Origin: Ophioderma brevispina | Lineage: Eukaryota; Echinodermata; Ophiuroidea; Amphilepidida; Ophiodermatidae | Direction of reading: 5' to 3' | Assembly (NCBI GenBank): GCA_023653785.1 | Contig: JAMKCH010005360.1 | Location: forward strand, 1-64,000 | DNA length: 64,000 nucleotides | Shown: piece by piece, positions 12,060 to 24,497 of the stretch | How positions within the stretch are numbered: the stretch's first letter is position 1 | Layout: every line of letters begins with the position of its first letter | Program-made: the position numbers and the translations under genes | Notes under the pieces: generated by a model | The model's input: the letters and a program-made list of their open reading frames with translations, nothing else | Told to the model about the DNA's origin: nothing | Database searches by the model: none

Positions 12060-12405
12060 AAAGGAGTATTAAGTCCGGTCATACTGTCCACTGCACTGCA
12101 TGCTTGTGCAGTAAATTTACTGCAATGTTCCGTCAACTCCGCTGCACTCCTATCGATTTACCTGCAGGTCCACCCTGTCACTGCAGGTCACGGTTGCAGT
12201 ACGTTGCAGTGAAACTTGAGATTTGCATACTGGAACACTGACTGCACCCCACTCATCTTGCTGCAATCGCCATTTAAACTAATTTTTAACTTTGTTGCAG
12301 TACTGCATTGCGTTGTACACAACTAAAGTGATGCAGTGAAAATTTGGTATGCTGCATTGCAGCACTGCACTGCAATATAAGTATGAACGTACTCTTTAGT
12401 AGGGC
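12060..12405. mobile_element. CTGCA-rich inverted-repeat element (MITE-like)
   Basis: The left end GAGTATTAAGTCCGGTCATAC followed by CACTGCACTGC is matched in reverse at the right end (GCACTGCACTGCAATATAAG then TATGAACGTACTC). The interior is a cluster of TGCAGT/ACTGCA words in both orientations, with about two dozen near-copies of a 6-bp core. The 61-codon frame inside is a by-product. The class of element is not clear. Confidence 0.6.
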
Positions 12406-13329
12406 CTATCCATCCCACAATTTTTGCCGGAACTATCTATTCAGTGGTACTCCCCCCCCCCCCCTCTTCCGGTTCGCACCCCTATTACGCCTCCCATAGA
12501 CTTTATAGAGAAAATTCATGTTTATCTTGGGATGTCCTCGAGTACCTTACGATTCAGAAAATGAGAATTGCAGAGTTTGTTTCACATACTTTCTTTCATA
12601 CATTTCGTAAAATGATTGCAAACTTTCCGTATAAATTTTTGCACCTATTTAGCGATTTCTCGAAAAGTAGTATTTCGCTACTAACATTTTCGTCCTAAAC
12701 CGGGTAATGCACGCTTTTGTTTACACGCTAGTAAAAAAAAAAAATGAGGCTCAGTTTACGCATACACACACACAAGGACACACACACACTCTTCGCTCAC
12801 TCATACACACACAACCAAAAGGGAAAAATTTCAACAATATGAATCTGTAAAATAGTGTTTTGTACAGGCAAAATAAGCATACAATCTATCAAAACTGTCT
12901 CATCCAGTCGTTGGTGTTGCACGCCGGTGTGCCTCTGCAAGAATCCCGAAGGCAGCTGCGCACCAACATGCAACAACTGAATTCACTGAATGCGGCATGC
13001 CACTGAATTAACAAAAATAGAGCTTTAAACAAAACATAAGCAACCAAACTTTATTGAAAAACAACGAGAAAAACCAAAATGACCAAAATCGTAAATCAAC
13101 AATCTAAAATTAAAATTTACCTATTTCCCTCCCCTCCGGCCCACTTGATAAGCAAGCACATTAAAAAAATGTAAACTTCTAATTCGGGGTGTTGCCGCTG
13201 TCTCGTTGCCCGGTAAAAACATAGCTTCACACTCGATGTATACGACGCCTAACAACAATCCCAACTTTATGTAAAAAAAATAGAACTGGAAATGCCAAAA
13301 GCCCAAGTAGTGCAAAAATCAAGCTCAAA
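12406..13329. other. non-coding; CA microsatellite and C-run
   Basis: A run of about 14 C at about 12451, a CA-rich microsatellite at about 12762-12815, and otherwise AT-rich DNA. Open frames at 12444-12698 and 13121-13315 show no features. Confidence 0.4.
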
Positions 13330-16300
13330 TGGTAATGTTTTCCAAACATTTCCGAATCGCCGTATTTAACATGTTTTTCTGAACAAGTACGGGTTGTATT
13401 TTTTATTAGTTATCTTTAATAACACACTAAACGAACACAAAACGCTATCATTTACCATGTGTTCATAATACGCAAATCAACGAACACAAACTCTAATCAT
13501 TTAACATACTTTTATTATATTTTATCTTTTATATCCTTCTTAACGCAATAAACGAACACAAACTCGAATCATTTAACATACGCTTAAATGTATTTGTAAC
13601 CATTTTATTTTTCTTAACACAATAACGCACACAAACTCTTGATCATTTGACATGTTTTCTAAACAATTAATCATTCTTATCATTTTAAATCCTTCTTAAC
13701 CAATTGACGAACATAAACTACTCTGATCATTTAATTAACTGTTTCTAAATAACCTTATTTTTTCTCAACAAACAATATGGCCCGATTTAAGCATATATTT
13801 CACTCATAACTTCCAAACTAAACATCCTTTAGCCTCCCTAAGATTTCACAGGGTACATGAGAAAAATAGCTTTCTTTTGATGCCAAACTTTTGACAAAAT
13901 TTTGATAACTTCCGGTAAAATCTGGGGTTCTGGGGAGAGGCTTAAAATAAGCAATGGTGAAGTTGAATCGTTCTTTAACCCGCAATTAAAATGTCCGCAT
14001 TGAAAATGTTTTCTACTCGCATCGCAATTAATATGTTTTCTAAAAACCAACAAAGGTGTATGAGAACTAACGGCGACTCAAGTGGCCGTTCAAAATTACT
14101 ATGTCAATTTTTGCTTCAAAAATGTAAAAGGTCTTCATTTTCCTGGGCACATTCAGAATTAGCATGAAAAATGCATTTAAAAGAGTCGAAACAAGCCTAT
14201 ATAGGGCCTTGATGGTGTTATAGATGGCTTTCCAAATCACCTGCAAACATTTGGAAGGCCACCTCTAAGCCACTGCATGTTACAAACGTATACAAAACTG
14301 GCCAGGGTCCTAAGGGTTAAACACAACTCTTTACATTTAACATATTTTGTAAACGCAATTAACATGTTTTCTACACTCTTCTTGACAAAGACTACCGGTT
14401 TTCTGGCAATTGAAATTGTTCTTTAGAAAACAAAATACTCATAATATGATCCTTACAAAGACTCCCTTATAATCCTCCTTTAGAAAACAAAGATTCAATT
14501 TAATGATCCTCCTTCAAATAGAACCCCTATTAATTGGCGTACAAACAACAAAAACACCGTGGTTTCCCGAAGCCGATTGGTCCCGATAATTAGTTATCAA
14601 TGGCTTACTCACCAATTAACTACACGATGGATTTTGCGCCCTGTCAATCAACTTACGCTATCTTTGCCACTGTCGTGTCCCATTGTGTCCTTTTATTTAC
14701 TTTAGGTTTTAACAGTGCTTATATTTAGAAACGTGTTTAAATCAAGCCTTTTCCTTTTCCAAATTTTTCTTTTAAACAAGATATTCTTTTAAAATGTTTA
14801 CTTCATATTTAAGTCGAGTCTAATGAAAGTCACACTTTGATAGAAGTGCAATATATTTAAAAAAAAACCCCCCATTGTGCCCCCTTGTGGTTTAAAAAAG
14901 TAGCACTTTATTAAAAAGTTTTTTCTTTTAAACAAAGATTTCCTTTAAAAATGTTTTTTTTTATTTTACTTGTACTTCGGTCTTTAACTTCGAATTTAAA
15001 AAAAACATTGGCATGCTCGTTTATCTTAATTCACTTTCGTTTTTCACTTAGTTCAAACCAGGACCCCAATCGCGGGCGGTATCACTTAATTGCCTGGACA
15101 ACCGGTCTACTGGACCTGTTTATAACAATGGGAACACTAGAAACAAATCGAGGTGTTAATTGCCGGGACCAACCGACTTCGGGACCATGCGGGCTAAAAC
15201 CTATTAATTTAACCTGTTTCCAAAACAAGTAAGGGTTGAAGTTGATCGTTCGTTTAAGGGGTTGACGTGTTAGTGATCTACTCATAAAATTTTCCATAAT
15301 TCCACAGATGGTATTTAAAACGGTGCTGATTAAGAATCCCTAAATAAAAAATGGGGGTACCGACTTTGTTTTGAGCTATAGTCAAAACAAAAAGGTATGT
15401 GTCACTTTTAAACCACGCAAGTCTACATGTATGGGAAAAGTCAAAATTTGACGTTTGAACCCTACAAAATAAAAACTTCTCGATAAAATTTTGTAATTTC
15501 TAATATGTTTGATCGTCCGATTCTTTCTTTAAAATTTTGAAATAAAATGAGGGTCCCGGACTTACGTTTTCCATTACATGCCGAAAAACCACTGAAATTG
15601 GACACTTTTTTCAATTGGGCGTCTTGTGGTCTGAAGAAAATCGCCGCCACATGCGGCATGAACAAACAGGAAACGCAGGCGTAGAGATGCGCGTTTTAAT
15701 AAACGCAAACAAACGCACATTATTCCGCGTTATATGCGCATGAATACCTTCGCACCGCACAACTAAAATTCTTCCATTTGTCCATGACTGGGTCTAAACA
15801 GAATGCCGAAGCGTGTTAAAGCAGCTTGTTCGTGACAACAAATCACAACGTCAAATACCTTAACCCGCAATTAAAATGTCCGCAACCCGCAATGAAAATG
15901 TTTATAACATAATAATTACTCGCATCGCCCCAAATGGCGCGTTTTTGACTAAAAAACAAACAAGGGTGAAAGTGGTGGTACTTATCCTTCTTTAAACATA
16001 AACCATAATGCAAACTGCAAATATGAACAGTCTTTAACTGAGCATGTTTTATCAACAGCAAGCAAGTGTGAATTGAATCGTTCTCAACCCGCATTTAGAA
16101 GTATTTTCTAAACTTACTTACTCGCATAGCAATTATGATCCCCCTTACAAAACTCTTTTATATCCTTCTTTAGCACAAACAAAGATCAATTTAATGATCC
16201 TTAGAAGTTTCGAACCACTCTCAACGTTTCCAAAACAAGCAAGGATTGAAGTTGAAGCGTTCTTTAAACCGCAATTAAAATGTCCGCAATAAAGTTTTTC

Positions 16301-19300
16301 TAAAACATAGTTTACTCGCACCGCATTGACACGTTATGTTTAATACCAATACCCAAAGGTGGGTCTTTCTTTAAACACAAATTCTTTCATTTAACAGTTC
16401 AAATTTAGAAGTTGAATCATTCTAAACGTTAGTTACAACAAAGCAAGGGGGAAGTTGAATCGTTATATAACCCAAATTAAAATGTTTTTAAACATAAGTT
16501 TTACTCGCATAGCAGTTGAATCGTTTTCTTTAACCCGCAATTCACAAGATTTATAAACATAATTTACTCGCATCGTGAACTCCAATATTATCTCTTTAGA
16601 AACACAAATATCAATCATTGATAACAACCACACGAGGGGTTTGAAGGTTTAAACCAAAAATTCAATTTAAGGATTCTTCTAAGTAGAATCATTCTTAACG
16701 TTTCCAAAACAAGCAAGGGTGAAGTTGAATGTTTCTTTCACCTGCAAATAAATGTTACCAAGGTGTGAAGATGGTCGTTCTTTAATATAAACCGTATGTT
16801 AAACACAACTGCAAATATTGCACATGTTTTTAACGCTTGAGTATGTTTTCCTTCTACACAGCAGTAAGGGTGGAGTTTGAATCGTTCTTAACCCTCAATT
16901 AAATGTTTCTAACAATTTACTGGCAGCGCACTTGACATGTTTCCTAAAAAACCAATAAAAGGGAAAATGGGTCGTTCTTTAAAGAAATATCCTTCTCAAT
17001 ATAACCATATTAATCACAAACTGTAGATATTGAACGTGTTTTGTAAACTTGAGCATGTTTTCTAAACAAAGGTGACGATGGATCGTTCTTCAACGATTCA
17101 ATTCAATGATCCTTCTAAATTGATCATTCTTAACTGTTTCCAAACACAAGCAAGAGAATCTTTACCCTTAAAAAAAACTGTTACCCAGGCAAAGATGGGT
17201 CGTTCTTTAAAGATAAAAAACAAAAATTTCCTTCTTAAGGACAGTGTCAACCCTGAATTCTGGCGTATCTATTTTGGTTTGTACTTTTCAATATTTTAAT
17301 ATTGTATGGTAAATTATACAATTTCTGAAGAAAATTGGATGAGAAAACCGATGGTGGCAGCAGATTAATGTAAAACTTTCGTATTTTTGAGAAAAATACT
17401 AAAAAAAACAGATTTCGCCCAAAATTTTTCGTCAGACAGCATAACAAAAACAATTTGAATTTTCCAGGATTTCTTATGTTAATTGTTAGAAACAAGACAA
17501 AATTTGTCTAGACGGTTTTTTTTTCATTTTCTTAAAATAGAGCTTACTTTCGAAATATAAGGAAAATGTCAAAAAGTGTGGATTTTTCCTTTCTTTTCCA
17601 AATTTTGAGTTATATATTGGATAATATCTTAGTTAGAAATCGAAAAATAAAAAATTGTGAAACCCGTCCCTAAGCACCGACTGCTATCTAGAAGTTAAAC
17701 CTTACCTTTTGACTTCGGTATTTTTGGAGTTAATCTTGTCCTGAAAATTTGCCAAATTTTGCGAAAATTTAACATTGAGAAATCCGTGGTTTTAGTAAAA
17801 AAGGACTTTTCCTCTATTTCAAAGCGTCTCGTCTTAAACTACTTTATCTTTGAACTTCAAAATTGACTATGCTGTGCAAGTGATGGGAAATACATCTTAA
17901 TATGCCACTATTCGACTCAAACATCCTTTTCTCAACTCCAGAAACATGAACAAATTGAAATTCTTCTGGTCTAAAATAGCGCTTTGTTTACATTTTCAAA
18001 TATTATTTTTCGTTTTTCCCCAAGATGCGTTTCGCGCCAAAAGTACATTACAACAGCGCACGTTCATTGCGCAGTAAATCTTTACCGCGAGACGCGATGC
18101 GCGCTTGCGGACTGACAGCGTAAAAAGTGTGCTTAAATTCCCGCCGTAAGACCATGCGGTTTTTTGTGACTTTAAATTGTCAATAGTGGTTTTAAATCGG
18201 CAAAAAAAATACAGCTCAGGATGGTCTGCAGTGCATAACCTTTGTTGGTAACGATACAACACAGGTCGATGTTGAAAATGGTGCAAAAATCCGAAATTCG
18301 TGTGAAAACAAAAGCACTAGTGTGGAAACACTACCCTAATATAAACCATTATGTTAATAACACACTGTATAGATATTGAACACGTTTTTTAAACATGAGC
18401 ATGTTTGTAACCAAGGGTGACGGATGGCGTTGAAATGAATCGTCTTTACTGCAAATAAAATGTTCACAATTGCGAAGATGGGTCATTCTGTGACAGTAAT
18501 CCTCTTAATATAATCAATGTAAACACAAAAGGCAAAATTAAACTGGTTTTTAACACATGAGCATGTTCTAAACAGCACCAGCAAGGGATGAAGTTGAATC
18601 GTTCTTTAACCCGCAATAAAATGTTTCTAACATAATTATGGCATCGCAATTGACATAACAGACTGAATAATGTTAAAACACGCACAGGGTTAAAGGAAAA
18701 AAGATTCAATTTAATATACATCTAGTTGAATCATTCTAACGTGTTTCAATATACTTTTAACATGAATCATTCTTAAACGTGTTAGAAATATTGAATCGTT
18801 CTTAGAAAACAAATACTCTATAGGATCATTACGAAAAATCATTATTACCTTTAGAAAACAAAGATTTAACATTTATTGTTCCTTCTAAGTTGCATCTTTC
18901 TCAACGATTCCAAAACAAGCATTCTTTAACCAGCGTTCTGTAACCGCAATTTAAAATGTCTTCTACCATTCTTACCCGCATCGCAGTTGATTCGTTCTTC
19001 AACCCGCAATTAAAATATTTTCTAAACATAATTTACTCGCATAGCAAACTCCATTATTATCCTCTTTAGAAAAACAAAGATTCAATTTTTAAGGTGTTGC
19101 ATACGATTTGGTTTTATAAGGAGTACTCAAAGCGCCTGTAATAAACTAGGGATGAGCAAGCGGGCATCGTTTGCGATTTTCGCGTCGCAAAAATTCATGG
19201 GCGATTTTCTGCCAATTCTGAGTTACGCGATTTGTAAAGCGTTTGCAAATCGCGTAGAAATTGATGTTGCTAGGACTAGTCTAAGAACGCGCCAGATTAA

Positions 19301-20160
19301 TTACGCGCGTTCACCTTTCACGCCCACCCATTTTTTGTTTTGCTGCGGACATATAGGCGTAAAAACGCGAGACGACGTCTATAGTGAAGACGGAAATTTT
19401 CCCTAAAAATGTCTTTTTCGACGATTTTCAGGAAAAACTAATCCGGTGACACCATTTTTTTATTTCGGTTTTTCAAGTATTGCAACTTCCGAAATTAAAT
19501 CAATGTGAAAATCAGAAAAACGGCGGCCCCTTGTTTCTTTTGGAGCACTTTAGTATCGGTAAATTACACCATTTTCCCATAGAGTTGAGTGGTAAATAAT
19601 GTAAAATTATGAGCAAAAATAATTTTTTGAAAGTTTTTTTTCTCAAAAACGAATTGGTAAGCCAATTTTTTATTCAGATTGTTATCAGCACAAATGAATG
19701 TTACTATATATCAAATTTTAAAGAAATTCGACGGCCCATTTAAAATCATGATACCCAACAACTTAATGCCCCTTCTAAGTTGTTGCCAAAAATCTGGGAG
19801 ATTCGCGCTTGTTCGCCGCATCCGGGACTTTTGAATTTCGCGCTCGCCCGCTGCCAATTCATTTTAAAGTGTTTCCAAAACAAGCAAGAGTGAAGTTGAA
19901 TCGTTCTTAACCGGCAAATAAAATATTTACAGGGTCAAGGTATTATGAGGTCATTGAAAATCACATCAAACTTCTTTTCTGAAAGTTTAGTTTTTTTTCC
20001 AAAATTCATTCAACGCCAACTTTAACCAATAAGGGGGAAGATGGTCGTTCTTTAAAGATACTCTTCTTAATGTAAACCATATGTAATGATAAACTGTAGC
20101 TATTGAACATGTTTGTAAACATTGAGAAAAATCTAAAAAAGGGTGCAACTGGATGGGTCG
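13330..20160. repeat. large degenerate AT-rich repeat field
   Basis: A few 20-60 bp modules recur in varying order. They include GAAGTTGAATCGTTCTTTAA then CCCGCAATTAAAATGT (for example 13959, 16252, 16450, 18590, 19890), AACATAATTTACTCGCATCGC (for example 16310, 16560, 18630, 19030), ACATGTTTTCTAAAC, AAGATGGGTCGTTCTTTAAAG, and TATAAACCATATGTTAA then CACAAACTGTAGATATTGAAC. Copies are diverged and irregularly spaced. Interruptions with other sequence lie at about 14900-15830, 17230-18310 and 19080-19860. It looks like an old satellite broken by insertions and deletions. No open frame inside is credible. Confidence 0.8.
18015..18150. promoter_or_regulatory. CpG-richer patch with an E2F-like site
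   Basis: Within AT-rich DNA this patch has many CG dinucleotides and a TTTCGCGCCAAAA match (18029-18041) to the E2F consensus. No adjacent first exon was found on either strand, so it is recorded only as a possible promoter fragment or chance match. Confidence 0.2.
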
Positions 20161-20519
20161 TTATTCAAAAGAGTGTTAAAATTCGCCGAGTCACTTAATA
20201 GATGGGGGTTGGGAATGAAGTCCATTCTATCAAGATTCTATCAAAACTTATATACTTAAAATCAGGCCACCCTTTATCCCAAGAGGCAAGGCATGAAATA
20301 TCGGGATTTAGGGAATTAAGCATATGGCAGCTATTTGGAAACTCTAAGAATGTTACTAAAAACAGCTGCCTTATGATTTAGTGCGTACAGTATGGGGATA
20401 ATTAACCTTTTGGTTTCTGGAACGTTTAAAACTGGCACAAGTGTTTTACCATTACTTTGAATCGAATGGATAATATCTCCATTTAGTCATAGTCTAAGAT
20501 GTACCAGTGGGCTAGTGAA
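20161..20519. other. non-coding spacer between repeat fields
   Basis: No gene or repeat module is visible; the GC-rich array starts at about 20520. Confidence 0.3.
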
Positions 20520-22160
20520 ATCGCGCTGGTCGCCGCGTTGCTGTAAAATCTGAAGCTTCGAGCTGTCACCGCATCCAACTATTTAAAGGTCCACTTTCAC
20601 GCCGTCGACGCAGTCCTTTTCATAAAGCTGTCGCGCTGCCCACTTGTAAACAAAGGTGGGGGAAGGGGCCCAACCCCTTGTTGTCCTCTGATCAAATAAA
20701 CCAGTGTTTTAGAACTATACATTAGCGCTGTTGCCGCTGAGCCGCTGTGCCTGCAAAAGGAGCTTCGCGCTGATGCGCACCGACTTTTTAACAGGTAGCG
20801 GTAGGGGAAAACATCCCTGATAAAAATGAATCAACAATAATCATTCTCGCTGTTGCCGCTGTTGCCTGTAAAATCTGAAGCTTCGCGCTGTCACAGAATC
20901 CAACTCTTTAAAGGTCCACTTTCACGCCGTCGACAGCAGTCAATTTTAATAAAGCTGTCGTCGTGCCCACTTTTAAACCCCAAAAGGTTGGGGGGAAGGG
21001 GTCCAACCCCTTTTAGTCCTCTGATCAAAAACCCAGTGTTTAGAACTACTACATTCGCGCTGTTGCCGCGTCGCCGTTGTGCCTGCAAAAGTGAAGCTTC
21101 GCGCTAATACCGCATCCGACTTTTTAAACAGGTAGGCGGTAGGGGAAAAACCCATGATAAAAATGAATCAAAACTAATCATTCTCGCTGTGCCGCTGTCG
21201 CGATGTTCCATGAAAATCTGGGCTTCGCGCTGTCGCCCGCTGCCAAGTTTTAAACAGGAGGAGGTGGGGGTCAAACCCCCCTTCCTTAGTCTTTTGATAC
21301 AAAAATGACTCAAGGGATGACAACAAAATCAGCGCTGTTGCCGCTTCTGCCGCTGTTGCCTACAAAATCTGGATCTTCGCGCTGTCGCCGCATCGACTTT
21401 TTTTAAAAAACGGTCCGGATCGCGCTGTCGCCGCTGCCATCTTTGCATAAAGGTGAACTTCGCGCTGTCGCCGCTGCCCAATTCTCAAACAGGTAGAGGT
21501 GGGGGGGGTCCAAACCCCTTTCCTTCGTCTCTGAGAAAAATGCATCAAGGGAACCAGAAAAAACACTCATTCACGCTTGCCCGCTGTCGCGTGTTGTCTG
21601 TAATAAGTTGGAGCTTCGCGCTGTCGCCGCTTGCCCAAATTTAAACAGGAGGAAGTGGGGGGGGGGTCAAAAACACCTTCCTTAGTCTTTGTACAAAATG
21701 ACTCAACGGGCTAGAAACAACAATCATTAGCGTGTTGACGCTGTCGCCGCTGTTGCCTACAAAATCTGGACCTTCGCGCTGTCGCCGCATCCGACTTTTT
21801 TAAAATGTCCAATTTCGCGCTGTCGCCGCTGCCACCTTTTCATAAAGGTTGAACTTCGCGCTGTCGCCGCTGCCCAATTTCTAAACAGGTAGAGGTGGGG
21901 GTCCAAACCCCTTCCTTATAATCCTCTGATAAAAATGAATCAGTGGACCAGAACAACTTCATTCACGCTGTTGCCGCTGTCGCCGCTGTTGCCTGTAAAA
22001 CCTGGAGCTTCGCGCTGTCGCCGCTGCCCAATTTTTAAACAGGAGGAAGTGAAGGGGGGGGGGTCCAAACCCCCTTCCTTAGTCTTTTGATACAAAATGA
22101 CTCAACGGGCTATAACAGCAATCATTAGCGCTGTTGCCGCTAAAAAAATGCTCCATTTAT
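20520..22160. repeat. GC-rich tandem array with C/G hairpin in each unit
   Basis: Units share TTCGCGCTGTCGCCGCTGCC, AACAGGTAGAGGTGGGGG, TCCAAACCCCCTTCCTTAGT, CTGATAAAAATGAATCA and CGCTGTTGCCGCTGTTGCCT. Starts of the CGCTGTTGCCGCT block lie near 20724, 20847, 21056, 21185, 21330, 21575, 21728, 21965 and 22127, giving alternating short (about 120-160 bp) and long (about 210-245 bp) units, a dimeric higher-order period of about 330-400 bp. Each unit carries a GGGGG...CCCCC inverted pair. Open frames on both strands are by-products. Confidence 0.85.
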
Positions 22161-22183
22161 ATTGGTAGCATTTTCCGGTGTAA

Positions 22184-22538
22184 TTAAAGGTGCAACGAGA
22201 GACTTTGAGGCACCCAAATATTGTGTCGTAATGGTAATTTAATATAGAATAGACACTCAATAGCTTTCTTAGGTTGTATTTGGCTGAAGAAATGTCTCAA
22301 AAGAGAGAAGAAGGTGATTTTTATTTCCTTATGTTTCAATACAAAACATAGGCTGAATTTTGTATTTGCTCCTATACGAAATTAGAAATTTCACAATTTT
22401 GGTACCAAAGAAACATTTCTCAGCTTAATCCTTTCAGATGGGGATATTTTTATGAAAAGCTTTACATCAGGGCAAAAATCAGTACTTTCGATTTTTTTCG
22501 GGACACCTTATATGTGAAATCTCTCGTTGCACCTTTAA
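22184..22538 (+). mobile_element. 347-bp TTAA-type (piggyBac-like) MITE, copy A
   Basis: TTAA target duplications at 22184-22187 and 22535-22538 flank a 347-bp element with terminal repeats AGGTGCAACGAGAGA. TTAA targets are the hallmark of piggyBac-superfamily transposons. It has no coding capacity and would need a transposase supplied in trans. Copy B, of identical length, lies 1.5 kb away in the opposite orientation. Confidence 0.85.
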
Positions 22539-22879
22539 TTCAGTTGCAATATTTTCGATGAGTAGGCCTAACTGTCAGACGTAGAAGTTTGCGGCAGTAT
22601 TAGGTTATTTTCAACAGCCATGTATGTCATGCACTAACTAGCACTCGCGCTGTCGCCGCTGCCTAGTTTGTAAAAAGGTGTAGCTTCGCGTTGTCGCTGT
22701 GTGGTAGGGTATTCTAAAGGTACTCCTCCAACTTTTTGTAGTCACTTGCGCTGTAAGTGGAGACCGAACACGCATAGTTAATTGATGGAAGCGCTAAAGT
22801 CTTCCAAAGCGCATTACCGTAATAAACTCTGTTAAAGTCATCGTGGTTATTAATGATAGACTTGAGTATTACCTTTCCT
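22539..22879. other. spacer with a GC-array fragment
   Basis: At 22645-22700 a CTCGCGCTGTCGCCGCTGCC block and a diverged second half repeat the array at 20.5-22.2 kb. The MITE at 22184 therefore appears to have landed in or at the edge of that array. The rest is unremarkable. Confidence 0.5.
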
Positions 22880-23840
22880 TAATAAATCATTTACATGAGC
22901 ATGGTCGGAAAAGTTTCTGGAGATGCGAAAACCCAAGTATTGATAAGTATCACCTTCAGTTATGTGACTGTCGCCAAGATTCCAAACTTTGTTATTGTTA
23001 ACATTTTTACCAATGACAAGAACATTTCAGCCCAGAAAAGACAGCTAATCTTAACATCAAAGATGCGGGTACCGACATTATGGGCCTGTAAAATTTTTGC
23101 TATTCATTTATATAGATGCAAAACAAAATTGGTGATAAACACAGCCTTGTTTCACACCTTCCTCCACATCAAAAAAGTCAGTAACAATATCACCAAATTT
23201 AACACTACATTGAACATTATTATACAAGTTAGCCAGAATATTCCAAACTTTGCCACGAATACCAACATTCCAAGCAATTGAAAGAAGACCATCTCTCCAG
23301 ACCGTGCCAAATGCCTTACGGAAATCCAAGAAGGCTAAGTAAGTAGGCTTATTTTCAGCTGAACGAACGGCTGCAATACTTTTAAGAGTGAATAAATGGT
23401 CTTCGCACCTATGATCTTTTCTAAAACTTCCTTGAATCTCTGTAAGGATATGATTGCTTTCAAGAAACGATGAGATACGGTCACAAACAATACGGTTAAA
23501 AATCTTAGAAACACAAGAAGTTAAAGTAATGCCCCGGTAATTGTTCAAATCATTTTTGTTTTTTTTTTTTTTAAATGGGGACAATAATACCTTTGTTCCA
23601 CTGGCCATCTGGGCAGGTGTTTTACCGAGAGATAGAAGTTTATTAAACAGATCAGTCAAGGAACTAAGTAGGACATTGCCACCATTTTTAAGAAGCTCGT
23701 TTGTGATTGCGTCAATACCAGGGGACTTGTTGTTTTTTGTTCTCGAAACAGCATCCTTAACATCATCAAGACAAACGTGCATGTTATTAAGGATATTAGG
23801 CGGCTGTTTAGTGTTGTCAGTAACAATCCAGTTCTGATGT
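22880..23840 (-). pseudogene. non-LTR retrotransposon reverse transcriptase fragment, decayed
   Basis: The minus-strand frame 23782-23108 codes reverse transcriptase fingers and palm, with NNKSPGIDAI, LNNYRGITLTSC, LAFLDFRKAF (motif A, first Asp kept) and EEGVKQGC. At about 23125 one T is missing, which shifts the expected SPILFCIYINE block out of frame. About 60 codons on, the YADD-like box is damaged (reads around FWA with a lost base). A YQYLGFRIS-like block follows near 22925-22950, closer to the box than usual, so there is also an internal deletion. The endonuclease, upstream ORF and 3' tail are absent. The clade cannot be named from this piece. It sits between two inverted TTAA-type MITEs and cannot be active. 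Confidence 0.85.
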
Positions 23841-24017
23841 TACCGCGGAGTCTTGTATTTTGCTTCAGTACACCTTAGATTACGATATATTGAAACACGA
23901 GAAAATACAAATAGGTTTATTTTTCTGTCTATTCCTCATTAGACTGTCTGTGCTTTTTGGTTATGGATAAACGTGTATGGTAAAATTGTGCTAGGCTCAA
24001 AAACTTAAGGCTTACAA

Positions 24018-24372
24018 TTAAAGGTGCAACGAGAGATTTCACATATCGGGTGTCCCTTAAAAACGAAAGTACTAATTTTTGCCCTGATGTAAAGCTTTCC
24101 ATCAAAAATATCCCCATCTGAAAGGATTAAGCCGAGAAATGTTTCTTTGGTACAAAATTGTTAATTTTTTAAAATTCGTATAGGAGCAAATACGAAATTC
24201 AGCCTATGTTTTACATTGAAATACAAGCAAATCCAAATCGCCTTTTTTCTCTCTTTTAAGACATTTCTGTAGCAAAATACAAGGCAAGAAATCTATTAAG
24301 TGTCTAATCTATATGAAATTACTATTATGACACAATATTTTGGTGCCTCAAAATCTCTCGTTGCACCTTTAA
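24018..24372 (-). mobile_element. 347-bp TTAA-type MITE, copy B (inverted)
   Basis: TTAA at 24018-24021 and 24369-24372 bounds a 347-bp element with the same AGGTGCAACGAGAGATTT ends as copy A but reversed interior order. Identical length and a nearly full match indicate that both moved relatively recently from the same master. Confidence 0.85.
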
Positions 24373-24497
24373 ATTATTCAGATTTTTTTAGCCTGATGAT
24401 AAAGCTCTAATGTACTCCCGGTACTATTATTGTATTTTAGTGTGTTAAATATGTTTTTTTTTGTTCTTCCAAGGTCCCGGTATATTGCATTTTTTTC
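24373..24497. other. spacer
   Basis: T-rich non-coding sequence between the MITE and the Tc1-like remnant. Confidence 0.3.

Noticed and set aside
20520..22160. CRISPR-like array
   Set aside because: Units are long, degenerate and of two alternating lengths, with no constant short repeat and unique spacers; the context is eukaryotic.
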